A DNA stretch of 64,000 nucleotides from Lachnospiraceae bacterium (lineage in GTDB: Bacteria > Bacillota > Clostridia > Lachnospirales > Lachnospiraceae). The stretch covers positions 1 through 64,000 of the forward strand of contig JAFUFL010000004.1 in NCBI GenBank assembly GCA_017469935.1, read 5' to 3'. The notes beneath the pieces were generated by a model, which did not search any database, had not been told where the DNA came from, and worked only from the letters and a program-made list of their open reading frames with translations. Every line of letters starts with the position of its first letter. Position 1 is the stretch's first letter. Of the stretch, positions 32,708 to 40,590 are shown one piece after another. The translations under genes and the position numbers were made by a program.

Positions 32708-34216
32708 TCAGAACATGGTCGCGTAACTCATGACCTTCTCCTGGGTCATTTCTGCAGGATTGGTGATCTCGCCGCGGATGTGGCCGTTGCACATGACGTA
32801 GATCCTGTCGGACATGCCGAGCAGCTCCGCCATTTCCGAGGAGATCATGATGATTGCTTTGCCCTGCTTCTGCAGTTCGACCATGATCTCATAGATCTCG
32901 TGCTTGGCACCGACGTCGATTCCTCGGGTGGGCTCGTCCATGATCAGGACGTCCGGGTCATTGGCCAGCCATCTTGCGATGATGACCTTCTGCTGGTTAC
33001 CACCCGAAAGGTTTGCGATGTGTTCCTGCGCATTAGGGGTCTTGATAGACAGCTTCTTAATGCTCTCGTCCACGATCTTGTCGATCGTAGGATGATCCAG
33101 AACAAAACCTGCCTTAAGGTGCTTGTCATAAATGGAAATACCCGTGTTGTCCTTGATGGACAGGCATCCCAGAATACCGTTGCCTCGTCTGTCTTCCGTG
33201 ATCAGACCGATGCCGGCGTTCATAGCCTTGCGGGGCGTCTTGGTATCCACCTTCTTGCCGCCCACATAGACCTCTCCGGACTGGATGCCGCGCATACCGA
33301 AGATCGCTTCCATGAGCTCGGTTCTCTGTGCGCCGACAAGGCCGCCGAATCCGACGATCTCGCCCTTGCGGACGTTGAACGAGCAGTCCTGGAAAGATTT
33401 CTCGTGGATCGAGCAGACGTTCTTTGCCTCCAGGATCACATCCCCGGGTGTGCAGGGATGCGGAGGATAGACGTTTGTCAGTTCACGGCCGACCATTCTC
33501 GCGATGATCTGGTCCGTTGTCATTTCCGCTGCCGGCCATGTGCCTACATACGTGCCGTCGCGCATGATGGTGATGTCATCGGAGATCCTCTTGATCTCAT
33601 CCATCTTGTGCGAAATATAAATCATAGCAACGCCCTTATCACGAAGGTCATTCATGATACGGAACAGTACTTCAACTTCTTTGTCAGAAAGGGAGGACGT
33701 AGGTTCGTCGAAGATGATGACCTTCGCCTCGTGGGAAACCGCCTTCGCGATTTCGATCGACTGCATCTGGCCGATGGAAAGTTCGGACAGCATCGCCTTG
33801 GGATCAAAGTCCATACCGACTTGCTTGAGCCAATATGCAGTATCTTCATACATCTTCTTGTGGTCGATGACCTTGAGAGGACCGTAATTGCGGGTAGGGA
33901 ATCTGCCGAGATACATGTTCTCGGCAACACTTCTGGGGAGGACAGGCTGAAGCTCCTGATGCACCATGGCAATACCCATCTTCATGGCTTCATCGGGATT
34001 GTTGATTTCTACCTTCTCGCCGTTTATATAGACCTCGCCGGCATCCATTTTATAAATGCCGAACAGACACTTCATTAACGTAGATTTACCTGCGCCGTTT
34101 TCCCCCATCAGTGCATGGACAGTACCCGGACGGACCGAAAGGGAGACGTTGTCCAGAGCCTTAACGCCGGGAAACGACTTGGATACACCTTTCAATTCAA
34201 GAAAATATTCTGCCAT
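32708..34216 (-). CDS. mglA: Galactose/methyl-galactoside-type ABC ATPase (two nucleotide-binding domains)
   Basis: A 502-residue CUT2 ATPase with two ABC domains. The first has Walker A GENGAGKST, signature LSIGQ and Walker B IIFDEPTSSL. The second has a degenerate P-loop (GLVGAQRTE), signature LSGGNQQK and LIMDEPTRGID, the usual asymmetry of this family. It powers uptake of galactose, glucose or a related sugar through MglC. GGAG lies five bases before the ATG. It is separated from mglB by an attenuating hairpin and from mglC by 69 bp. Confidence 0.93.
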   Translation of the reverse strand: MAEYFLELKGVSKSFPGVKALDNVSLSVRPGTVHALMGENGAGKSTLMKCLFGIYKMDAGEVYINGEKVEINNPDEAMKMGIAMVHQELQPVLPRSVAENMYLGRFPTRNYGPLKVIDHKKMYEDTAYWLKQVGMDFDPKAMLSELSIGQMQSIEIAKAVSHEAKVIIFDEPTSSLSDKEVEVLFRIMNDLRDKGVAMIYISHKMDEIKRISDDITIMRDGTYVGTWPAAEMTTDQIIARMVGRELTNVYPPHPCTPGDVILEAKNVCSIHEKSFQDCSFNVRKGEIVGFGGLVGAQRTELMEAIFGMRGIQSGEVYVGGKKVDTKTPRKAMNAGIGLITEDRRGNGILGCLSIKDNTGISIYDKHLKAGFVLDHPTIDKIVDESIKKLSIKTPNAQEHIANLSGGNQQKVIIARWLANDPDVLIMDEPTRGIDVGAKHEIYEIMVELQKQGKAIIMISSEMAELLGMSDRIYVMCNGHIRGEITNPAEMTQEKVMSYATMF

Positions 34217-34280
34217 GCCAATCTCCTTTTTTAGTTTTCCCGCCGCTGCAGAGCCTGCCCGGCAGGACGGTTGTTGCTGT

Positions 34281-34316
34281 TAAAGAAAAGCAGGTGCGGC
34301 ATGGCGCCGCACCTGC
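34281..34316 (-). terminator. Intercistronic attenuator between mglB and mglA
   Basis: GCAGGTGCGGC (34290-34300) pairs perfectly with GCCGCACCTGC (34306-34316). On the minus strand CTTTTCTTTAA follows. A partial terminator here would raise binding protein over ATPase and permease. Confidence 0.7.
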
Positions 34317-34353
34317 CGAAATAATCGTGATTCGAATCAAGGAACGATTTGAA

Positions 34354-35487
34354 TTACTTCAGGGAATCAAGGATCTCTTGTGCGTTCTCAGTTGTGACCT
34401 TCTTGTAGTCGCACTGAATGTTGTGCTCGTTGCCAGCGCCGGTGATGTAGTTGATGGCTGCATCAGCTGCGTTGTGGGACTGTGCGAAGTGATCGTTGAA
34501 GACTGTGCCGGTGATGTCGCCGGAGATAACATACTCAACAACCTCGGTAAGAGCGTCAACACCTACCAGATAGATGTCTGTGCCAACCTTGCGGCCTGCG
34601 GTCTGGATCGCCTGCAGAGCGCCGAGTGCCATAGCATCGTTGTTGCAGAAGACTACTTCTACGTCGTTGCCATACTGAGTCAGAGCGTTGTTAACAAGCT
34701 CGTTGCCCTTAACCTGATCCCACATACCAACCTGCTCATCGAGCTTGTTGACTTCGAGACCTGCATCCTGCAGAGCCTTGATGGAGTACTCGGTACGATA
34801 CTGAGCGTCGATGTTCTCGGGGTCGCCCTTGATCATGATGTAGTCGATCTTGCCGTTCTTGTTGAAGTCAACAGCGTCAAGGCCGAGGTCAGCGATGATC
34901 TCGCCCTGGTATGTGCCGGACTGACGGGCGTCGCATCCTACGTAGCAGACGTTCCAGTTGTTGTCTGCCCATCTCTGCTGCTCATCGGCAGCGGGCTCAC
35001 GGTTGATGTAAACAGTAGGAATGTTCGCAGCTACGACCTTGTCGGTAACTGTGGAAGCGGAAGAAGAGTTAACCAGGTTGATGATCAGGACATCAACTTT
35101 GTCGGAGATGAAGCTGTCGATCTGACCGGACTGTGTAGCCTGATCGTTCGCGCCGTCAACGATGGTGATATTCTCTTTTGCGAAGCCCTTCTCGATGAGA
35201 TACTTCTCGAGCTCTGTTCTGAACAGGGTCATGAAGTTATCGGAGAACTGATAGATGCAGACGCCGACTTTCTTTGTGGAAAGGTCGCCGTCGGTCGCTG
35301 CTGCAGCCTCACCTGCCGCATCTGCTGCGGGCTCAGCTGCGGGCTCTGCTGCTTCTTCAGCAGCGGGCTCAGCCGCTTCCTGTGCTGCAGGCTCAGAAGA
35401 GCTTGCGCCTGTGCTTCCGCCGCAAGCTACCAGCATGGAAGCTGCAAGGACGGTCGCTGTCATAATAGCAATAACTTTCTTAAACAT
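34354..35487 (-). CDS. mglB: Galactose/glucose-binding lipoprotein
   Basis: A 377-residue binding protein of the MglB type. The lipobox is SMLVAC (Cys22), followed by a repetitive Ala/Glu/Pro linker (residues 30-60) common in gut Clostridia. The mature part includes VGVCIYQFSDNFM, LIINLVNSS, VYINREP, WNVCYVGCDARQSG and FCNNDAMALGALQAI, matching the two sugar-contact lobes and calcium-type loop of the family. The start at 35487 is six bases after GGAGG; a longer frame to 35553 passes through the leader hairpin. It captures the sugar for MglA/MglC, and might also feed information to the nearby kinase. Confidence 0.92.
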   Translation of the reverse strand: MFKKVIAIMTATVLAASMLVACGGSTGASSSEPAAQEAAEPAAEEAAEPAAEPAADAAGEAAAATDGDLSTKKVGVCIYQFSDNFMTLFRTELEKYLIEKGFAKENITIVDGANDQATQSGQIDSFISDKVDVLIINLVNSSSASTVTDKVVAANIPTVYINREPAADEQQRWADNNWNVCYVGCDARQSGTYQGEIIADLGLDAVDFNKNGKIDYIMIKGDPENIDAQYRTEYSIKALQDAGLEVNKLDEQVGMWDQVKGNELVNNALTQYGNDVEVVFCNNDAMALGALQAIQTAGRKVGTDIYLVGVDALTEVVEYVISGDITGTVFNDHFAQSHNAADAAINYITGAGNEHNIQCDYKKVTTENAQEILDSLK

Positions 35488-35518
35488 ATTCATCCTCCTG
35501 CGAATAATGTTAAAGGTT

Positions 35519-35557
35519 TCGCGCGGTGACTCCGCGCCTGTTACAATAAGCATTATA
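35519..35557 (-). promoter_or_regulatory. Promoter -10 box and leader hairpin of mglB
   Basis: A perfect TATAAT on the minus strand (35552-35557) has only a weak -35 (TGTTTT, 17 bases upstream), as expected for an activated promoter. The early leader can form GCGCGG/CCGCGC (about 35521-35537). No operator was identified. Confidence 0.4.
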
Positions 35558-35624
35558 GGAAGGATGGTTTTTTCAAAACATTGAATATACTTTGGTGTTG
35601 TTTGAAAATTCTACACACATCTGT

Positions 35625-35654
35625 AAAAAAAAGGCCCGCGCCACCGCGCGAGCC
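35625..35654 (-). terminator. Terminator of the DUF4418 gene
   Basis: GGCCCGCG (35633-35640) pairs with CGCGAGCC (35647-35654), one wobble. The minus-strand tail has eight T (35625-35632). Confidence 0.85.
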
Positions 35655-35659
35655 CTGTC

Positions 35660-36085
35660 TCATTCTTCCCCGGATCCGTATTCCGGTTTATTCCTTATTA
35701 ATTTATAAATATCCCATATTGTCAGCAACGCGATGAAGATCGCAGCCCCCTTGGCAAAAGGCCTGAGCCTGACCCGGCAGTGCATGTTGCTCAGATTACA
35801 TATGTGCACAAGTGTCCCGGGGATCATAAACGTGACCGCGCATAGCACCAGTGCCGCAGCATCAAAAAAGAGTCTTACCGCCTTTTTTCTCACAAAGGTC
35901 CCGACCAGAAAGAGAAGCGCCAGACATAGGCCGCACACAGCAACTGCGATCTGCGCGTTATGACAGTTCATATAACTTCCATCCGCTTTGGGCAGGCACG
36001 CCGAAAAGATCGTCATGGAGCCTGCGGCAAGAAGCAGCCCGGCAACTGCCATAATCAGAGAACTTCCTCTGATCTTTCCTTTCAT
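35660..36085 (-). CDS. DUF4418 family membrane protein
   Basis: A 141-residue protein with four membrane helices and the Cys/His pairs typical of DUF4418: MNCHNAQIA in the first outside loop and NMHCRVRLRP in the second, plus SACLPK and HICN. The spaced Cys and His residues near the outer face suggest metal or heme contact, but the family function is unknown; in other genomes it often sits with MacB-like ABC transporters, which are not present here. GGGGAG precedes the ATG. It is a single gene with its own terminator. Confidence 0.8.
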   Translation of the reverse strand: MKGKIRGSSLIMAVAGLLLAAGSMTIFSACLPKADGSYMNCHNAQIAVAVCGLCLALLFLVGTFVRKKAVRLFFDAAALVLCAVTFMIPGTLVHICNLSNMHCRVRLRPFAKGAAIFIALLTIWDIYKLIRNKPEYGSGEE

Positions 36086-36214
36086 TCTCTTTCTCCCCTC
36101 ATTTGGTACTGTATTCTCTGGTGTAAAAAGAATCCCTCCTGACTCTTTTCGAATATCCTAATGATAAACTGTAACTAAACAAATGTAAATCATTTTTAAA
36201 CCATCGTTTTTCCG

Positions 36215-36910
36215 TCACTGCTTGTCGGCAAATTTGTAGCCGGCTCCCCAGACCGTGATGATATACTCCGGCTTCTGGGGATTCTCCTCAATCTTTTCCC
36301 GGATCCTTCCTATATGGACCATGACGGTCGCGGTGTCGCCGGACGTATCCTGCCCCCAGATCCGCTCCAGAAGAGTATCCCTGGAAAAGACCATTCCCTG
36401 ATGGGAGGCCAGAAAATACAAAAGCTCATATTCCCGGTTCTTGAGATTGACTTCTTTGCCCCGCACCGTGACTCTCCGGTAGGGCACAGAGATCACGAGA
36501 TCCCTGTAGCGGATCTCCCTGTCCTCTTCGCCGCCCTGTCCCAGGAGCGTCTCATGAATGCGTATATGCGCCTTGACCCTGGCGACCAGCTCGGCGGGAT
36601 TGAACGGCTTCATGATATAGTCGTCCGCGCCCAGCCCCAGTCCCCGGATCATGTCTACATCCTCCGTCTTGGCCGTGACCATGACAATGGGAATATTTTG
36701 CTCGCGCCTGATCCTGCGGCAGATCTCAAAGCCGCTCATTCCGGGAAGCATGATATCGAGAAGAAGCAGATCATAGTCCCCGCTCAGCGCTTTTTTGTAT
36801 CCTTCCTCTCCGTCGGCGCACAGTTCCACTTCGTAATCGGACGCCTCCAGATAATCTCTCTCCAGCTCCGCTGCCAGAATGTCATCCTCTACGATCAGTA
36901 TTTTTCTCAT
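36215..36910 (-). CDS. OmpR/PhoB-family response regulator
   Basis: A 231-residue regulator with a receiver domain (IVEDDILAAELERDYL acidic pocket, phospho-acceptor Asp in LLLLDIMLPGMSG, Lys in DDYIMKPFNPAEL) and a winged-helix DNA-binding domain (LKNREYELLYFLASHQGMVFSRDTLLERIWG…VMVHIGRIREKI…ITVWGAGYKF). The stop-start overlap of four bases with the following kinase gene region shows they form one operon, with the kinase transcribed first on the minus strand. No target genes can be named; the envelope genes downstream and upstream are candidates only. Confidence 0.92.
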   Translation of the reverse strand: MRKILIVEDDILAAELERDYLEASDYEVELCADGEEGYKKALSGDYDLLLLDIMLPGMSGFEICRRIRREQNIPIVMVTAKTEDVDMIRGLGLGADDYIMKPFNPAELVARVKAHIRIHETLLGQGGEEDREIRYRDLVISVPYRRVTVRGKEVNLKNREYELLYFLASHQGMVFSRDTLLERIWGQDTSGDTATVMVHIGRIREKIEENPQKPEYIITVWGAGYKFADKQ

Positions 36911-38400
36911 GCCTTCTCTTCCCTCCTCGCTGACGGCAGCGCCATGGTGATGCAGAGCCCGCCGTCCGATGATGCCTCGACCTGTCCGCCCTGTCCCTCT
37001 ATGATCCTCCTGACGATCGCCAGCCCGATCCCGCTGCCCTTTTCCGGCGACGTTCTCGATTGGTCCGCCCTGTAAAACGAATCGAAAAGGTGCTCCAGGT
37101 GTTCCTCGCCCACTCCGGGCCCGTCGTCCGAGAACAGGATTTCCACGCCCTGCGGATTTTGGCGGACCTCGATCTCCACTTTGGAGCGATCCGAGGTGCG
37201 GTATCGCACCGTATTCTCCAGAAGGTTCATGAACACCCTCTGCATCTCCCGGATATCCAGCGCCGCCTCCGCATTCGGGTCCTGCGTTTTGTAGATGACC
37301 TCCACCTTTCTGTCCGCGAGCCAGGCCTTTTTTTCTGCGAGGAACTGCCGGATATACTCATCCAGATTTACTTTTTCCGGATGCAGAAAGCCGTTTTCCG
37401 CGTCCATTTTCAGGAAGATCGACAGGCTCCCGGTCAGTCTCTCCAGGTCCTCCGCCCGTGTCAAAATAGCGTCGCAATACCTTGTTCTCTTCTCCGGTGT
37501 GTTTGCGATCCCGTCCTTGATTCCCATCGCATATCCTTTAATGGATGTCAGAGGGGACCGCAGGTCGTGCGTGATCCCTCTGAGCAATTCCCTCTGCTGC
37601 TGTTCATCCCGTTTCTGCCTGGTGAACGCTTCCTTGAGCTGCCGGCGCATAACATCAAATTCTTCGCACACCTCTCCGTATTCATCGCGCTCTTTGTAAG
37701 AGATCCGGTAGTTCAGATCCCCTTCCGCGACCAGCTTGGCGCCCTTTTTCAGCTGCCGCAGCGGAACCAGGACCGCCCTTGCGGTCATGCGGGAAAAGGC
37801 TGACGAGACGGCGGTGATACAGACTACGGTGATCAGAAAGAATCCGATTCCGATCCCCTTGGGCACCATATACAGCGGCGTCATCGATCTTTCCACGCCG
37901 GCGTCCACCCGGTCCTCGCTGTAGACAGCCGTCACATAATAGTCCCTGTCCGCATAGCTGATTTTCTCCCCGACAACAAGCTCCTTATCTGTCACATAGG
38001 AGAAGTTCTCCGTTACATTTCCGGCTCGTGCGAGCATTCCTTCGTCCGCCGGCTCCATATTTGTAAAAGAGACCCCATAGGGAGACCTGACCTGAATATG
38101 ATATCCCAGGGCTTTAAGTTCCTCGATTCTCTGTGCCTCGGGCAGGAGCGTAATCTCCGTTTCCTTCCCGCCCTCCGGCAGGACTGCCTGCCATTTCATC
38201 TCGGAAATCTCTTCCTCAAAGATATACAGAATATTCGTCCTCTTTGTCAGTCTGTCAATGCCCCCCGCCGATCCGCTGCCCTTATTGAACGCCGCCTCGC
38301 TGAAAAAAAATACATATGCCACACTTACTATAAAGATCATCAGCGCAGTGATCATATTGGCCGCAAAGTTGCTGATCATTAATCTCTTTTGTATCGTCAT
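36907..38400 (-). CDS. Membrane sensor histidine kinase of the OmpR-type pair
   Basis: A 497-residue kinase. A helix near residues 12-33 and one near 185-205 bound an outside domain of about 150 residues. A HAMP domain follows, then HisKA (LLRGITHDLRSPLTSIKGYAMG, with the phospho-accepting His) and HATPase (LLENTVRYR, FSDDGPGVGEEH, GSGIGLAIVRRI). The start at 38400 has GGAG five bases upstream; the longer frame to 38460 has no ribosome site. It overlaps the regulator gene by four bases. The signal sensed is not evident. Confidence 0.92.
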   Translation of the reverse strand: MTIQKRLMISNFAANMITALMIFIVSVAYVFFFSEAAFNKGSGSAGGIDRLTKRTNILYIFEEEISEMKWQAVLPEGGKETEITLLPEAQRIEELKALGYHIQVRSPYGVSFTNMEPADEGMLARAGNVTENFSYVTDKELVVGEKISYADRDYYVTAVYSEDRVDAGVERSMTPLYMVPKGIGIGFFLITVVCITAVSSAFSRMTARAVLVPLRQLKKGAKLVAEGDLNYRISYKERDEYGEVCEEFDVMRRQLKEAFTRQKRDEQQQRELLRGITHDLRSPLTSIKGYAMGIKDGIANTPEKRTRYCDAILTRAEDLERLTGSLSIFLKMDAENGFLHPEKVNLDEYIRQFLAEKKAWLADRKVEVIYKTQDPNAEAALDIREMQRVFMNLLENTVRYRTSDRSKVEIEVRQNPQGVEILFSDDGPGVGEEHLEHLFDSFYRADQSRTSPEKGSGIGLAIVRRIIEGQGGQVEASSDGGLCITMALPSARREEKA

Positions 38401-38504
38401 CTGTTCTCCGTTGTTCCGCACGTTTTTGCTGCAACAATAGGATATCTTATTTATGTCCAATTCTAACCTTTTTTCAAAAAGTATTCACCAATTCCGAAAA
38501 ATAA

Positions 38505-38548
38505 CGAAAAAAATTCCGAACAACCTCAGCCGCTCGGAATCTTTTTCA
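38505..38548. terminator. Terminator of the suf pair, probably bidirectional
   Basis: ATTCCGA (38513-38519) pairs with TCGGAAT (38534-38540). Minus-strand reading gives TTTTTTCG after the stem; plus-strand reading gives CTTTTTC. Confidence 0.7.
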
Positions 38549-38561
38549 TTATTCTTCCGTG

Positions 38562-39494
38562 TTATTTCAAAAATCCGTTGACGATCTGCTCCTCGGCTTC
38601 CGCCTCGGTCAGGCCCAGCGTCATGAGCTTGATCAGCTGATCGCCCGCGATCTTGCCGATAGCCGCCTCGTGGATCAGCGCGGAGTCCGTGCAGTTAGCT
38701 TCCAGCTGCGGGACCGCCAGGATCCTTCCCTCATCCATGATGATGGAGTCGCACTCCGTGTGTCCGCTGCACGCTGCGTTGCCGTTTACGCGAAGATCCA
38801 GCTTCTGATAGGACTTGTCCCTGGCCACGGAGCGGGATACGATGTCCGCGCTGGATCCGTCGCCGTCCAGGTCGACCAGATAAGCGCTTGCGGCGTACTG
38901 CTCGCCGTGTGTCATCAGTCTCTCCTTGACGACAAGGCTGGCGCCGGCCGCTACTTTGGCAACCGTGCTTCTGTCCGTGGAGTCGACGCCCTTGATCTGG
39001 ACCATCTCCATCTCCACGTGGCTGCCCTCTTCCATGTAGACTTCCGTGACCGGATTGAGAATTCTCTTGCCGGTGCCGTCGCCTTCGCCGTAGTGCTTCT
39101 CGACGTACTTGACATTGGAGTTCTTTCCCACATAGAAGCGGTGAATGCCGTCGTGCTCGGAGTCCATGCCGCCGCAGTTGCTGATGCCGCAGCCGGCGAC
39201 GATGACCACGTCGCAGTCCTCCCCCACATAGAAGTCGTTGTAGACGACATCGTGCAGGCCGCTCTTGCTCATAATGACGGGAATGTGCACGCTCTCGTTC
39301 TTCGTGCCGGGCTTGATGTGGATATCAATGCCGCTTCCGTCCTCCTTGGAGACGATCTCGATGTTGGCGGAACTGGCGCGCCCGGCCAGCTGTCCGTCGC
39401 TTCGGATATTGAAGGCTCCCTCCGGAACCGTGTGCAGACCGGCCACTTCCATGAGGATCCTCTTCTGGATCTCGTCCATTTTCTTAAATTCCAT
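38562..39494 (-). CDS. SufB/SufD-like Fe-S assembly scaffold (single, minimal system)
   Basis: A 310-residue SufBD-core protein, shorter than E. coli SufB (495) or SufD (423). The beta-helix core is seen in segments such as VVIVAGCGISNCGGMDSEHDGIHRFYVG and SDIVSRSVARDKS-like strands, with GNAACSGHTECDSIIMDE and PQLEAN…LIHEAAIGKIAGDQLIKL at the C-terminus. Candidate cluster ligands are the clustered Cys residues and the downstream Glu/His. It overlaps the sufC stop by one base. No SufS, SufU or second SufB/D copy is adjacent, matching the two-gene SUF-like minimal type known from anaerobes and archaea. Confidence 0.88.
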   Translation of the reverse strand: MEFKKMDEIQKRILMEVAGLHTVPEGAFNIRSDGQLAGRASSANIEIVSKEDGSGIDIHIKPGTKNESVHIPVIMSKSGLHDVVYNDFYVGEDCDVVIVAGCGISNCGGMDSEHDGIHRFYVGKNSNVKYVEKHYGEGDGTGKRILNPVTEVYMEEGSHVEMEMVQIKGVDSTDRSTVAKVAAGASLVVKERLMTHGEQYAASAYLVDLDGDGSSADIVSRSVARDKSYQKLDLRVNGNAACSGHTECDSIIMDEGRILAVPQLEANCTDSALIHEAAIGKIAGDQLIKLMTLGLTEAEAEEQIVNGFLK

Positions 39495-40312
39495 CAGATT
39501 TCTCCTCCTTTCGCCTGACTTTTGGGAATGGGATTGCCATTCTCATCCGTGGGAACCTGCGGCACTGCGGCGGGCTTGCCGCCCAGCGGTACACAGACGC
39601 CCACTGCGGAAGTCGTTCCGATCAGGGACGGCAGGATCTCCTCGCGCGGTCCCATGCGGTCGATCTTTCCGTCCGCGACAACGATGATCTCGTCCGCGAT
39701 CTCCAGGATCCTCTCCTGATGGGAAATGATCAAAATAGAGCTGTCCTTGATGGAATCTCTCATCTGCTCGAAGACCTCGATCAGGTTCTGGAAGCTCCAC
39801 AGATCGATCCCGGCCTCCGGCTCGTCGAAGACGGAGAGCTTGGTGCCGCGGGCAAGGACCGTCGCGATCTCAATTCTCTTGAGCTCGCCGCCGGAAAGGC
39901 TCGCGTTCACTTCGCGCATGATGTAATCCTTGGCGCACAGTCCGACCCTGGACAGATACTGGCATGCCTCGGCGACCGTCACTCTGGTGCCTTTGCCGGA
40001 GGCAAGGCGCAGAAGGTCCAGGACCTGGATGCCCTTGAAGCGGACAGGCTGCTGCATGGCATAGGAAATGCCCATGCGCGCGCGGTCCGTGATGGACTTG
40101 TCTGTGATATCTACGCCGTCGAGCAGGATCTTGCCCTCGGTAGGTTTCTCAATGCCGGCGATCAGTCTCGCCAGTGTGGATTTGCCGCCGCCGTTGGGGC
40201 CGGTGACGACAACGAACTTATTGTCCGGAATCGTGAAGCTGACGTCGCGGATGATGCCGATGTCTTCTGCCCCTTCCCGAACGTCAAAACGAATATTTTT
40301 CAGTTCCAGCAT
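39494..40312 (-). CDS. sufC: SufC Fe-S assembly ATPase
   Basis: A 272-residue ABC-type ATPase of the SufC family. Walker A is GPNGGGKST, the signature is ASLSGGELKR, Walker B is LSVFDEPEAGID and the H-loop is ISHQE. SufC drives shape changes in the SufB/D scaffold during cluster assembly. The C-terminal 50 residues (GGKPAAVPQVPTDENGNP…) extend beyond the usual 250. Its A+T-rich upstream region (40330-40370) probably holds the promoter, but I could not fix boxes with confidence. It is the first gene of the two-gene unit ending at 38562. Confidence 0.92.
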   Translation of the reverse strand: MLELKNIRFDVREGAEDIGIIRDVSFTIPDNKFVVVTGPNGGGKSTLARLIAGIEKPTEGKILLDGVDITDKSITDRARMGISYAMQQPVRFKGIQVLDLLRLASGKGTRVTVAEACQYLSRVGLCAKDYIMREVNASLSGGELKRIEIATVLARGTKLSVFDEPEAGIDLWSFQNLIEVFEQMRDSIKDSSILIISHQERILEIADEIIVVADGKIDRMGPREEILPSLIGTTSAVGVCVPLGGKPAAVPQVPTDENGNPIPKSQAKGGEI

Positions 40313-40590
40313 TCTATGGTCTCCTTCGCTGCATGTCTACTGTTAGTTATAGTATATTATCAGTTCATTCTGTTGCGGCGCCTTACCGCCCGGGTCGATC
40401 CACAGATTCCCGCTGTTTCCCGGCGCGCAGACTTCAGCCGCATATTCAAGTATAGGCAACGTGCCGTTGGTTTGTAAATCCTAACTTTGACAATTGTCCA
40501 CCTTGTGCCTTTACGGGCTCTAAAACACGGCGTTTTGCTGTGCGCAGGCCCCTCGGTCTTTGATTCGGCAGGGCCGCTGCGCCCGGTTTT

